From: JANNUT01 sp046331425
GTDB lineage: Bacteria; Acidobacteriota; Polarisedimenticolia; J045
Direction: 5' to 3'
Length of the DNA stretch: 64,000 bases
Assembly (NCBI GenBank): GCA_046331425.1
Contig: JAXLQU010000019.1
Coordinates: forward strand, 1 to 64,000
Part shown: positions 20,440 through 29,422 of the stretch, piece after piece
How positions within the stretch are numbered: position 1 is the first letter of the stretch
Layout: each line of letters starts with the position of its first letter
Translations under genes and position numbers: made by a program
Notes under the pieces: model-generated
What the model was told of the DNA's origin: nothing
The model's input: the letters and a program-made list of their open reading frames with translations, nothing else
The model's database searches: none

Positions 20440-21186
20440 ATGCGCCGCATGAGCCAACACAGTCTGCAGATCTTCGACGACCCGGAGGCGGTCGCCCGAG
20501 CCGTAACCCAAAAACTGCTCGAACTCGGCCGCGAGGCGATCGCACAGCGCGGGCTGTTTCGCGTCGCGTTGGCCGGCGGCTCGACTCCCAAGCGGATGTA
20601 CCGCGAGTTGGCGCAGATGCCCGAGGGGTTGGACTGGTCGCGCGTGCATGTCTTCTTCGGCGATGAACGCTGCGTCCCCCCCGATCATCCCGACAGCAAC
20701 TACCGGCTGGCCTTCGACGAGCTGTTGCAGCAAGTCCCGATTCCGCACAGCCAGGTTCACCGCATCCCTGCCGAAAATCCCAATCCGCAGGCTGCGGCTT
20801 CCGAATACGAGACCACGCTCCGCAACATCTTCGGCGCCGACCGAGCTTGGCCCGTGTTCGATCTGATCCTGCTCGGGATGGGGCCCGACGGGCATACCGC
20901 CTCGCTGTTTCCCGGGACCACCGCCCTCGACGAGACCTCGCGGTGGGTCGCCGCCACCTGGGTCGAACGGCTGCAAACCTGGCGGATCACGCTCACCTTC
21001 CCGGCGATCAACGCGGCGCGGCAGGTGCTGTTTGCCGTCACCGGAGCCGACAAGGCCGACCGGCTGGCTCAGGTGCTGGGCCGAAATGGGGGTGGTAACG
21101 ATCTACCGGCGGCGCGCATCCGTACTAGCGGAGGAGGCGCAACCTGGTTCGTCGACCGGGAGGCCTCCGGAGGAAACACCCTGTGA
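20440..21186 (+). CDS. pgl: 6-phosphogluconolactonase
   Basis: 248 residues, DevB/SOL type. Motifs are VALAGGSTPKRMYREL (about 40-55), VFFGDERCVPPDHPDSNYRL (about 68-87) and LLGMGPDGHTASLFPG (about 143-158), which bind the phosphate and carry the catalytic His. It hydrolyses 6-phosphoglucono-lactone to 6-phosphogluconate, the second step of the oxidative pentose phosphate and Entner-Doudoroff routes. Translation may start at 20440 or at the second ATG at 20449. Neither has a clear Shine-Dalgarno. The stop overlaps the following TVP38-type gene. No zwf or gnd is adjacent. Confidence 0.95.
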   Translation: MRRMSQHSLQIFDDPEAVARAVTQKLLELGREAIAQRGLFRVALAGGSTPKRMYRELAQMPEGLDWSRVHVFFGDERCVPPDHPDSNYRLAFDELLQQVPIPHSQVHRIPAENPNPQAAASEYETTLRNIFGADRAWPVFDLILLGMGPDGHTASLFPGTTALDETSRWVAATWVERLQTWRITLTFPAINAARQVLFAVTGADKADRLAQVLGRNGGGNDLPAARIRTSGGGATWFVDREASGGNTL

Positions 21187-21881
21187 GCGAGGCGAAGCAA
21201 GGCCGCCCTTGGCTGAAGTTACTGGTGATCGCCGTGGTCATCGTCGGATTGATCCTGTTGGGGAAGCAGTTCGGTTCCCGCATCGAAGAATTCAAAGCGT
21301 TCGTCGCGAGCTTGGGCCCGTTGGGCCCCGCGGTGTTCGTGGGTGCCTACGTCTTGGCCACGGTGTTGTTCGGTCCGGGCTCGCTGCTGACGATCGCCTC
21401 GGGTGCGATCTTCGGACTGGGATTCGGGTTCGCCTGGGCGTTCTGCGGGGCGGTCATCGGATCGTCGTTGGCGTTTCTGATTGCGAGGTATTTCGCGCGC
21501 ACCTCGGTGGAGCGCTGGACCTCCGGCAACGCCAAGTTCAACGCGGTCGACCAAGCGATCGCACGTGAAGGTCGCAAGATCGCCTTCTTGCTGCGGCTCT
21601 CGCCGGTCTTTCCATTCAACTTTCTCAACTACGCACTGGGGTTGACGCGCGTCAGCTTCGGCGACTATCTGCTGGCTTCGTTAGGAATGATCCCGGGGAC
21701 CTTGTTGTTCGTATACCTCGGCACCGTGGCCGGCACCGTCGCCGGCGGCGGTGAGGGTCAGAGCACCGGCAAATACGCGCTTCTGGGTGTCGGCCTCGTC
21801 GCCACGGTGTTGGTAACCGTGGTGATCACCCGCACCGCTCGCAAGGCGCTCAGCGCCGCCACCGGAGAGCAAACCGCATGA
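21183..21881 (+). CDS. TVP38/TMEM64 (DedA/VTT-domain) inner-membrane protein
   Basis: 232 residues from a GTG (GGAGG upstream) that overlaps the pgl stop. Membrane segments lie at about 9-26, 46-70, 75-100, 140-170 and 195-215. The VTT signature is seen as ATVLFGPGSLLTIASGAIFG, then FGFAWAFCGAVIGSSLAFLI and RLSPVFPFNFLNYALGLTRV. Proteins of this superfamily are thought to act as lipid scramblases or flippases (DedA/TMEM41/VMP1 fold). In many bacteria the gene is fused or adjacent to a mercuric-reductase-like flavoprotein, as here, where its stop overlaps the next start. The joint function is unknown. Confidence 0.9.
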   Translation: MSEAKQGRPWLKLLVIAVVIVGLILLGKQFGSRIEEFKAFVASLGPLGPAVFVGAYVLATVLFGPGSLLTIASGAIFGLGFGFAWAFCGAVIGSSLAFLIARYFARTSVERWTSGNAKFNAVDQAIAREGRKIAFLLRLSPVFPFNFLNYALGLTRVSFGDYLLASLGMIPGTLLFVYLGTVAGTVAGGGEGQSTGKYALLGVGLVATVLVTVVITRTARKALSAATGEQTA

Positions 21882-23410
21882 GCGAGGGAGCGCAGGTACT
21901 GCAGCACGACACGCACGACAAACAGTTGGTGCAACACGTTCATCCTCCCGGCTGGAAAAATCCGACCGCGAAGGATCGCTATCACATCGTCGTGATCGGA
22001 GCCGGCACCGGCGGCTTGGTCACCGCAGCAGGCGCCGCCGGATTGGGCGCGAAGGTTGCCCTGATCGAACGACACTTGATGGGCGGCGACTGCCTCAACG
22101 TCGGGTGCGTTCCGTCCAAGGGAGTGATCAGCGCGGCTCGTTCGTGGCATCGGGCGCAGCGCTCGCACGATGACTTCGGCGGCCCGGCTGTTTCGGGCAG
22201 CGGCAACTTTGCGGCGGCAATGGAACGCATGCGCCGTCTTCGCGCAGGAATTGCTCACAATGACGGCGCCGAGCGGTTCAGCTCGCTGGGGATCGATGTG
22301 TTCTTGGGCCAAGGCACATTCATCGACCCCACGACGATCGAGATCGGCGGCCAAACGCTCGCGTTCCGCCGAGCCGTGATCGCTACCGGCGCGCGTGCCG
22401 CTGCTCCCAAGATCGAGGGGCTCGACAAGGTTCAGTACCTGACCAACGAATCGATCTTCACGCTTACCGAACTTCCCGCTCGGCTGTTGGTGATCGGCTC
22501 GGGACCGATCGGCTGCGAGATGGCGCAAGCGTTCGCGCGCTTGGGGAGCCAGGTAACGGTCTTCGAGCGCGGCCCCGAGATCATGCCGCGCGAAGACAAA
22601 GATGCGGCTGCGATCGTGCGCCGCAGCATGGAACGCGACGGTGTGGTGTTCGAGTGCCGGACCAAGTTGTTGTCGGTCGAGCAGCAAGGTCAGCAAACCA
22701 TCGTGCACTACGAACAAGACGGCCAACGCCGTTCACGGGCGGGCGAGAAACTCCTGGTGGCGATCGGCCGTGCCCCCAACGTCGAAGGACTCGGCTTGGA
22801 CCGCGCCGGGGTAGCGTTCGACGACAAGGGTGTCACCGTCGATCGGTATCTGCGCACCACCAACTCACGCGTCTACGCTGTCGGCGATATCTGCTCGCCC
22901 TACAAGTTCACGCACACCGCCGATGCGCAAGCGCGGATCGTGATTCAGAACGCGCTGTTCGATGGCATCCCGCTCGGCCTGGCGATGAAAAAACACGAGT
23001 TGATCGTGCCCTGGGCCACTTACACCAGCCCCGAGGTGGCACACGTTGGGATGTATGAGCAGGACGCCGCCAAAGCCGGCATCGAGTTCGACACGGTGAC
23101 GGTCTCGTTGGAGCACGTCGATCGCGCCATCTTGGAGGGAGAGAACGAAGGGTTCCTGCGAGTCTTGGTGCGCAAAGGGACCGACAAAATCGTGGGCGCG
23201 ACGCTGGTCGCCGAACATGCGGGCGAAATGATCTCCGAGCTGACGCTGGCGATGAAGGCCGGCATCGGTTTGGGAACGATCGCCGCCACCATTCATCCCT
23301 ATCCCACGCAGGCCGAGGTGATTCGCAAGGCGGGTGACGCGTTCAACAAAACCAAGCTGACCGCGCGCACCAAGAAGATCCTCGGATTCATGCTAAGAGT
23401 GTTCTCTTAG
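21878..23410 (+). CDS. FAD-dependent pyridine nucleotide-disulfide oxidoreductase, mercuric-reductase-like
   Basis: 510 residues. An N-terminal ~35-residue extension rich in His (LQHDTHDKQLVQHVHPPGW) precedes the FAD-binding VVIGAGTGGLVTAAGAAGLG. The redox-active disulfide is in GGDCLNVGCVPSK (about 71-83). The NAD(P)H fold VIGSGPIGCEMAQAFARLGS, the second FAD site VYAVGDIC and the dimerisation domain (IHPYPTQAEVIRKAGDAFNK) follow. No MerA-type N-terminal HMA domain or C-terminal Cys pair is present, so it is not a true mercuric reductase. The dimerisation domain has HPYPTQAE, where lipoamide dehydrogenase has HAHPTLSE. It overlaps the TVP38-type gene, a pairing seen in many genomes that suggests linked membrane-redox roles. 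Confidence 0.9.
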   Translation: MSEGAQVLQHDTHDKQLVQHVHPPGWKNPTAKDRYHIVVIGAGTGGLVTAAGAAGLGAKVALIERHLMGGDCLNVGCVPSKGVISAARSWHRAQRSHDDFGGPAVSGSGNFAAAMERMRRLRAGIAHNDGAERFSSLGIDVFLGQGTFIDPTTIEIGGQTLAFRRAVIATGARAAAPKIEGLDKVQYLTNESIFTLTELPARLLVIGSGPIGCEMAQAFARLGSQVTVFERGPEIMPREDKDAAAIVRRSMERDGVVFECRTKLLSVEQQGQQTIVHYEQDGQRRSRAGEKLLVAIGRAPNVEGLGLDRAGVAFDDKGVTVDRYLRTTNSRVYAVGDICSPYKFTHTADAQARIVIQNALFDGIPLGLAMKKHELIVPWATYTSPEVAHVGMYEQDAAKAGIEFDTVTVSLEHVDRAILEGENEGFLRVLVRKGTDKIVGATLVAEHAGEMISELTLAMKAGIGLGTIAATIHPYPTQAEVIRKAGDAFNKTKLTARTKKILGFMLRVFS

Positions 23411-23477
23411 AGCCAAACCTGCCGACGACGCTGCCGCCGACACGCGTTACTTGCGCAGATCCAGTAAGGAGATCACC

Positions 23478-25466
23478 TTGTCCGCCGGGAGCGACATGCC
23501 AGGCACACCGTACGAGCGAGCCGAATGGCTGGAGGCCGATGGGCTGGGAGGTTTCGCCTCCGGCACCGTCTCCGGGATTCGCACACGGCGTTATCACGCA
23601 TTGCTCTGTTGCTCGCGTCGTCCACCTGTCGATCGTTTCGTGTTGGTCAACGGCCTCTACGCGTGGGTCGAAACGCCCAACGGCTCATTCCCAATCACGG
23701 CGCATCGCTACGCACCCGACCAGATCCACCCCGACACCGCGCCTGCACTTTCATTTTTCAAAAGCGAACCGTGGCCGCTGTGGACCTGGCATCTGGACGA
23801 CGGCACCACACTCGAGGCCGAGATCATGGTTCGCCACGAAAAGCCGATCACGGTGCTCTCGTGGCGTTTGACTTCCGGCCCCTCCGGCCCGGTCACGTTG
23901 CATGTCCGCCCGCTGCTGTCGGGCCGCGACTTTCACAGCTTGCACCACGAGAATCCCGTCTTCCGCTTCGATGCGCAGCACAGCAACGGCCGGGTGGTGT
24001 GGCATCCGTACGACAGCGTGCCGGCGATCGCCGCCCACGCGACGGGCCGATACACACATGCTCCCGATTGGTTCCGGCGTTTTCTTTACGCCGAGGAACG
24101 CGATCGCGGATTGGATTGCAGCGAGGATCTGGCCACACCCGGCTACTTCAGCTTCGATCTCGCGGCCGGCGATGCGCATCTGATTCTGGAAGCCGACACC
24201 GATGGTGAGTTCGACCCCAGCACCGAATCGGCCGCCTTGCGTGCCGCGGCACTGCGCAACGCCGAGCGTCGGCGTCGTGCGAAGTTCAGCTCGCGCTTGC
24301 ATCGCGCCGCCGACAGCTACCTGGTCCGGCGCGGCGATCGGGGCCGCACGATCATCGCGGGCTATCCGTGGTTCGCCGATTGGGGCCGCGACACATTCAT
24401 CGCACTGCGTGGTTTGTGTTTGGCCACCGGACGGCGGCGAATCGCGGGCGACATCTTGCTGTCGTGGACCGGCAGTGTTGCGGGCGGGTTGCTTCCCAAC
24501 CGCTTCCCCGATCGCGGCGAGCCGCCCGAGTACAACACGGTCGATGCCTCGCTCTGGTTCGTGTTGGCGGCGCACGAGTACCTGCACCCGCACGACGGCA
24601 GTCCGTTGCCACCGGCGTCCGAACAGAAGGCGCTGCGCACCACCATCGAAGCGATTCTCGACGGGCACAGGCGCGGCACGCGCTACGGCATTCGTGTCGA
24701 TGACGATGGGCTTCTGTTTGCCGGTGAAGCGGGCAGCAACCTGACCTGGATGGATGCGCGTGTCGATGCGGTGCCGATCACACCGCGCTGGGGCAAGCCG
24801 GTCGAAATACAGGCGCTGTGGTTGTCGGCGTTGCAAGCTGCCGGCGAATGGACCGATCGCTACGCAGCGCTGCTGAATCGTGCCGCGGCGTTCGCCGCCA
24901 AGTTCTGGAGCCCGGAAGGATTTTTGTACGACGTCGTCGATGTCGAAGGCAAGGCCGGCGCGGTCGATGCCACCTTGCGACCCAACCCGCGCGCGCTGGC
25001 CGCAGGCGGATTGCCGATCGCGTTGTTGACGAACGACCAAGCGCGCAGCGTGATCGACATGGTCGAGCGGCACCTTGCCTTTGGACCCCCGGTCGGTCTG
25101 CGCAGTCTCGCTCCCGAGGAGCCGGGCTACGCCCCGCGCTATCGCGGCGGCCCCAGCGAGCGCGACGCGATCTATCACCAGGGTGCGGTTTGGCCGTGGT
25201 TGATCGGTCCGTTCGTGGAGGCCTGGGTCAAGTCGCACGGCAACGACGCCGAGGCCCGGCGCCGCGCCCGAATCGTGTTTCTCGACCCGCTGTTGTCGCA
25301 TCTGGATGCCTGCGGGTTGGGACACCTGCCTGAGATTGCCGATGGAGATGCCCCGCACGCACCGCGCGGCTGTCCGTTCCAAGCCTGGTCGGTGGGCGAG
25401 GCCCTGCGATTGAGCGAAGTCGTGCTGATGTCACCGACACCCGAGGCGGTGTCTCGCACACAATAG
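23478..25466 (+). CDS. Amylo-alpha-1,6-glucosidase, bacterial/archaeal glycogen debranching type (GH133)
   Basis: 662 residues from a TTG at 23478 preceded by AAGGAG. The N-terminal GDE_N domain begins EWLEADGLGGFASGTVSG (a family hallmark) and RTRRYHALL. The C-terminal (alpha/alpha)6 catalytic domain carries GYPWFADWGRDTFIALRGL (about 293-311), LLPNRFPDRGEPPEYNTVDA and AIYHQGAVWPWLIGPFVEAW. Enzymes of this type remove alpha-1,6-linked glucose from limit dextrins, so they work on glycogen-like polymers in the cytoplasm. It is followed after 4 bp by a GH63-type gene. No signal peptide is visible. Confidence 0.92.
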   Translation: MSAGSDMPGTPYERAEWLEADGLGGFASGTVSGIRTRRYHALLCCSRRPPVDRFVLVNGLYAWVETPNGSFPITAHRYAPDQIHPDTAPALSFFKSEPWPLWTWHLDDGTTLEAEIMVRHEKPITVLSWRLTSGPSGPVTLHVRPLLSGRDFHSLHHENPVFRFDAQHSNGRVVWHPYDSVPAIAAHATGRYTHAPDWFRRFLYAEERDRGLDCSEDLATPGYFSFDLAAGDAHLILEADTDGEFDPSTESAALRAAALRNAERRRRAKFSSRLHRAADSYLVRRGDRGRTIIAGYPWFADWGRDTFIALRGLCLATGRRRIAGDILLSWTGSVAGGLLPNRFPDRGEPPEYNTVDASLWFVLAAHEYLHPHDGSPLPPASEQKALRTTIEAILDGHRRGTRYGIRVDDDGLLFAGEAGSNLTWMDARVDAVPITPRWGKPVEIQALWLSALQAAGEWTDRYAALLNRAAAFAAKFWSPEGFLYDVVDVEGKAGAVDATLRPNPRALAAGGLPIALLTNDQARSVIDMVERHLAFGPPVGLRSLAPEEPGYAPRYRGGPSERDAIYHQGAVWPWLIGPFVEAWVKSHGNDAEARRRARIVFLDPLLSHLDACGLGHLPEIADGDAPHAPRGCPFQAWSVGEALRLSEVVLMSPTPEAVSRTQ

Positions 25467-25470
25467 GCGG

Positions 25471-28140
25471 ATGCCAGGAAAAGCTGAGCGCCGCCGACTC
25501 GACGAAGACGCGCAACGGACCAAGAACTGGAAACGCTGGGGCCCGTACCTGGCCGACCGGCAATGGGGCACGGTGCGCGAGGACTACTCCGCCACGAGCG
25601 AGGTCTGGTCCGACTTCCCTTTCGATCACTCCCATCTGAGAACCTATCGCTGGGGCGAGGATGGACTCTTGGGACTGACCGATCGCGAAGGGCGCGTCTG
25701 CTTTTCGTTTGCGTTTTGGAATGAACGCGATCCGATTCTCAAAGAGCGGCTGTTCGGCTTGACGGGGCCGGAAGGGAACCACGGCGAGGATGTGAAGGAG
25801 GAGTACTTCTTCCTCGACTCCACGCCGACGCATTCCTACATGAAGGCGCTCTACAAGTATCCGCAAGCCCGCTTTCCGTACGAGCAGTTGCGCGAAGAAA
25901 ACAAGCGTCGCAGCCGCAACGACCCGGAATTCGAACTGGCAGAGACCGGTGTCTTCGACGAAGGGCGATACTTCGATCTGTTCGTCGAATACGCCAAGGC
26001 CGACACCGACGACATTTTGATTCAACTCACCGCCGTCAATCGCGGACCCGAAGCGGCGCGATTGCATCTGCTCCCCACACTGTGGCTGCGCAATACGTGG
26101 GACTGGGGCTCGGCCACTGAAGGAAGTCATTGGCCCAAAGGGGCGATCACCCGGCACTCGGCGCGACAACTGCGACTGGACCATCCAGGACTCTCGAGCT
26201 ACGTGCTCGGGTTCGCGGCAACTCCTGGATGTCCCGAACCGACGCTCTTGTTCACCGAGAACGAGAGCAACAGCCAGGCGCTGTGGGGCGTGGCCAACCG
26301 CCAGCCGTACGTCAAGGATGCGTTTCATCGCCGCGTGATTCAGGGGCAGCTCACCGCTGTCAACCCTGCCGAAGTCGGTAGCAAGCTGGCGATCTGGTTC
26401 TGCGAGCCGATCGGGCCCGGGGCCAGCGCGACACTTCGACTGCGCCTCACCATCTTGGCGCAGGCGCCCGAGTCCGATAACCCGCTGGGAGACGACTTCG
26501 CGCGCCTGTTTTCGCAGCGCAGGCGCGAGGCCGACAGCTTCTACGACTCGATCCTCCCCAAGGTGATGAGCACTCAAGAGCGCAACGTCGCGCGGCAAGC
26601 GTACGCCGGGTTGTTGTGGAGCAAGAAGTTCTACTACTTCGTGGTCAGAGATTGGCTCGATGGAGATCCCGCACAGCCCGCGCCGCCGGCCGAACGCAAG
26701 CGCGGCCGCAACTCCGAATGGCCGCAGCTTTTCAATCGCGATGTGATCTCGATGCCCGACGGCTGGGAATACCCCTGGTACGCCGCCTGGGACTTGGCAT
26801 TTCACATGTTGGCGTTTGCGCGCATCGACCCCGACTTTGCCAAGCAGCAGCTCGTGCTGTTTCTGCGCGAGTGGTACATGCATCCCAACGGGCAGCTTCC
26901 GGCCTACGAGTTTGCGTTTGGCGATGTCAACCCGCCGGTGCATGCCTGGGCGGTGTGGCGCGTCTACAAGATGACCGGCCGGCGCGGCAAACGAGATCTG
27001 ACATTCTTGAAGCGCTGCTTTCACAAGTTGATGATCAACTTCACCTGGTGGGTCAATCGCAAGGATGTCGAGGGGAACAATCTGTTCTCGGGCGGCTTCT
27101 TGGGGCTGGACAACATTGGCGTCTTCGATCGCAGCAAGCCGTTGCCGGGGGGTGGCCGGCTCGAACAGGCGGACGGCACCGCCTGGATGGCGTTTTACTG
27201 CGCCACGATGCTCTCGATCGCACTCGAGATTGCGGCCGACGATCCGGCCTACGAGGACGTCGCCTCCAAGTTCTTCGAACACTTCGTCGCGATCGATGCC
27301 GCCATCAATCAACTCGGCAAGGACGGGTTGTGGGATGAAGAAGACGGCTTTTATTACGACGAGTTGCACGTCGACGGACAAGAGCTGCCGCTTCGCGTGC
27401 GCTCGATGGTCGGGATCATCCCGTTGTTCGCGGTCGAGATCTTGCGCGACGAGGTGATCGATACGCTGCCGGGATTCAAACGGCGGATGGAGTGGTTCCT
27501 GCGCAATCGGCTCGACCTGGGGTTGCAAGTGATCGCCAGCGAGCATCACGGCCACCAGCACCGCCTGCTGTCGCTCGCGCACCGCGAACGATTGGTGCGC
27601 GCGCTGAAACGGATTCTCGACGAGGCTGAGTTTCTTTCGCCCTATGGGATTCGCTCGCTGTCTCGCGCACACGGCGACAAGCCGTACACGCTGAAGCTCG
27701 ATGGCGCGAGCTACTCGGTTGCCTACGAGCCGGGCGAGTCGCGCACCGGAATGTTCGGCGGCAACAGCAATTGGCGTGGCCCGATCTGGTTGCCGGTCAA
27801 CCTCTTGCTGATCGAAGCGCTGGAGCGGTATCACCATTTCTACGGCGACGACATCGTGGTGGAGTGCCCGGCCGGGTCTGGAACGTTCATCGATTTGTGG
27901 GGCGTGGCGCGCGAGCTCGAGCGCCGCCTCTGCGCCCTGTTTCTGCCGAACGAGCGTGGCCAGCGCCCCTGTCACGGCGGCGACGAGCGGTTCGCGAGCG
28001 ATCCTCATTACCGCGATCTGTTGCTGTTTCACGAGTATTTTCACGGCGACGACGGCAAAGGGTTGGGCGCCTCGCATCAAACCGGCTGGACCGCGCTGGC
28101 GGCATTGTTGATGGCCGATACCGCACGGTGGCGCGAGTGA
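25471..28140 (+). CDS. GH63-family glycoside hydrolase (MGH1-like glucosidase)
   Basis: 889 residues, cytoplasmic. Conserved blocks include RKLDEDAQR-like RRRLDEDAQRTKNWKRWGPY, YSATSEVWSDFPFDHSHLR, WNERDPILKERLFGLTGPEG and EEYFFLDSTPTHSYMKALYK in the N-terminal beta-domain. The (alpha/alpha)6 barrel carries MPDGWEYPWYAAWDLAFHML, YEFAFGDVNPPVHAWAVWR and GGNSNWRGPIWLPVNLLLIE. Relatives of this group hydrolyse glucosylglycerate or mannosylglycerate, or process alpha-glucosides. Substrate prediction from sequence alone is unsafe. Its position between GH133 and glycosyltransferase-like genes supports alpha-glucoside or compatible-solute turnover. Its stop overlaps the next GTG. Confidence 0.88.
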   Translation: MPGKAERRRLDEDAQRTKNWKRWGPYLADRQWGTVREDYSATSEVWSDFPFDHSHLRTYRWGEDGLLGLTDREGRVCFSFAFWNERDPILKERLFGLTGPEGNHGEDVKEEYFFLDSTPTHSYMKALYKYPQARFPYEQLREENKRRSRNDPEFELAETGVFDEGRYFDLFVEYAKADTDDILIQLTAVNRGPEAARLHLLPTLWLRNTWDWGSATEGSHWPKGAITRHSARQLRLDHPGLSSYVLGFAATPGCPEPTLLFTENESNSQALWGVANRQPYVKDAFHRRVIQGQLTAVNPAEVGSKLAIWFCEPIGPGASATLRLRLTILAQAPESDNPLGDDFARLFSQRRREADSFYDSILPKVMSTQERNVARQAYAGLLWSKKFYYFVVRDWLDGDPAQPAPPAERKRGRNSEWPQLFNRDVISMPDGWEYPWYAAWDLAFHMLAFARIDPDFAKQQLVLFLREWYMHPNGQLPAYEFAFGDVNPPVHAWAVWRVYKMTGRRGKRDLTFLKRCFHKLMINFTWWVNRKDVEGNNLFSGGFLGLDNIGVFDRSKPLPGGGRLEQADGTAWMAFYCATMLSIALEIAADDPAYEDVASKFFEHFVAIDAAINQLGKDGLWDEEDGFYYDELHVDGQELPLRVRSMVGIIPLFAVEILRDEVIDTLPGFKRRMEWFLRNRLDLGLQVIASEHHGHQHRLLSLAHRERLVRALKRILDEAEFLSPYGIRSLSRAHGDKPYTLKLDGASYSVAYEPGESRTGMFGGNSNWRGPIWLPVNLLLIEALERYHHFYGDDIVVECPAGSGTFIDLWGVARELERRLCALFLPNERGQRPCHGGDERFASDPHYRDLLLFHEYFHGDDGKGLGASHQTGWTALAALLMADTARWRE

Positions 28141-28814
28141 TTTCTGTGATCGTGCCGGCACTGGACGAATCGGCGACGATTGCGACCTGCCTGGCGAGCC
28201 TCGTGGCCGAGCCCGAGGTCGCCGAAGTCTTGGTTTCCGATGGCGGCAGCCAGGACGACACGATCGCGATCGCCGCCGCGCATCCCAAGACGCGTGTGGT
28301 GCGGGCCCCGCGCGGACGCGCGCGACAAATGAACGCTGCGGCGCGCCAGGCCTGCGGCGAGCTGCTGTGGTTCGTGCACGCCGACTCGCGTTTCGGCCCA
28401 GGCGCCGGTGCGGCGATCGAGCAGGCGATGAGTAACCCCGACGTGGCGATCGGCGCGCTGCGATTCGCGGTCGATGCCGCGGGGCTGCGCTTTCGTTGTG
28501 TCGAGTGGTTGACACGTTGGCGCGTGCGACTTCGTCGAACACCCTATGGCGATCAAGGGTTGTTCGTGCGTGCCGCCGACTTCACGCGCTGGGGCGGCTT
28601 CCCCGAGCAACCGATCTTGGAAGACCTGCACTTCTTGCGAATCGCCAAACGGCACGGCCGCGTGAGCGTGATCCCGATCGACTTGCATACCTCGCCACGG
28701 CGTTGGGAGCGACACGGCGTGCTCCGCGTTGCCTGGCAGCATCAACAGATCTTGTGGCTCGATGCGCTCGGCGTTTCGCCCGAGCGAATCGCCGCGAGGC
28801 GTGCCTCACGATGA
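28137..28814 (+). CDS. Glycosyltransferase family 2, TIGR04283-type
   Basis: 225 residues from a GTG that overlaps the GH63 stop. It starts with the GT2 signature ISVIVPALDESATIATCL, then LVSDGGSQDDT (DxD-like acidic nucleotide site), RGRARQMNAAARQACGELLW and FVHADSRFG. GYQGLF-like YGDQGLFVRAADFTRWGGFP and ILEDLHFLRIAKRHG follow. This small form (about 230 residues) is the TIGR04283 group, usually encoded beside a TIGR04282/DUF2064 protein, exactly as here. The pair is common in proteobacteria and cyanobacteria and has been tied to arsenosugar biosynthesis in some genomes. The actual sugar transfer is unproven. Confidence 0.88.
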   Translation: MISVIVPALDESATIATCLASLVAEPEVAEVLVSDGGSQDDTIAIAAAHPKTRVVRAPRGRARQMNAAARQACGELLWFVHADSRFGPGAGAAIEQAMSNPDVAIGALRFAVDAAGLRFRCVEWLTRWRVRLRRTPYGDQGLFVRAADFTRWGGFPEQPILEDLHFLRIAKRHGRVSVIPIDLHTSPRRWERHGVLRVAWQHQQILWLDALGVSPERIAARRASR

Positions 28815-29422
28815 CCACGATCGCTTTGTTTCTGCGGTGGCCCGAGCCGGGGCAGGTCAAGACGCGCCTGATTCCGGCGCTGGGTGCCGACGGCGCCTCC
28901 GCGCTTTACGAACGACTCGCCAAGGCGGCATGTGCCGAGATCGAAGCGCTCGATGAACCGCTGCTTGCGCGCTGGGCCTATGTGACACCGGCCGAGCGCG
29001 CCCTCGATTGGACCGCGCGGCTGAGTCTGCGCTGGACCGCGGTGAGTCAACCCGAGGCAACGCTCGGGCAGCGCTTGCAGTACGTGATGGCGTTGGCGTT
29101 TTCCACCGGCGCCACGCGCGTCTTGGTAGCCGGCAGCGATATTCCCGAGTTGACGCGTGAGGTTTGGCGCGAGGCGATCGAGGCCTTGACGACGCACGAG
29201 GCTGTGATCGGCCCTGCCTTGGACGGCGGTTACTACTTGCTGGGGCTCAGGCGCGAAATGCCCGAGCTGTTCCACGCGATCGATTGGTCGACCGACCGTG
29301 TGCTCGCGCAAACCTGCGCCGTGTTGGATCGATCGCAGACTCGTTACACGCTGCTACGTCCATTGCGCGATCTGGACACGCCCGACGATCTCGCGCAGTT
29401 TTATCCCGGTTTGCGACCGTAG
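28811..29422 (+). CDS. TIGR04282/DUF2064 nucleotidyl/glycosyltransferase-like protein
   Basis: 203 residues, with an ATGA overlap with the upstream glycosyltransferase. It begins TTIALFLRWPEPGQVKTRLI, the family hallmark (KTRL). GQRLQYVMALAFSTGATRVL, LVAGSDIPELTREVWREAIE and GPALDGGYYLLGLRREMPEL follow. It has the GT-A-like Rossmann fold of nucleotidyltransferases such as CofC or MobA. Partnered with the TIGR04283 gene it probably makes or uses a glycosylated metabolite. Its last 22 bases overlap malQ on the opposite strand. Confidence 0.88.
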   Translation: MTTIALFLRWPEPGQVKTRLIPALGADGASALYERLAKAACAEIEALDEPLLARWAYVTPAERALDWTARLSLRWTAVSQPEATLGQRLQYVMALAFSTGATRVLVAGSDIPELTREVWREAIEALTTHEAVIGPALDGGYYLLGLRREMPELFHAIDWSTDRVLAQTCAVLDRSQTRYTLLRPLRDLDTPDDLAQFYPGLRP

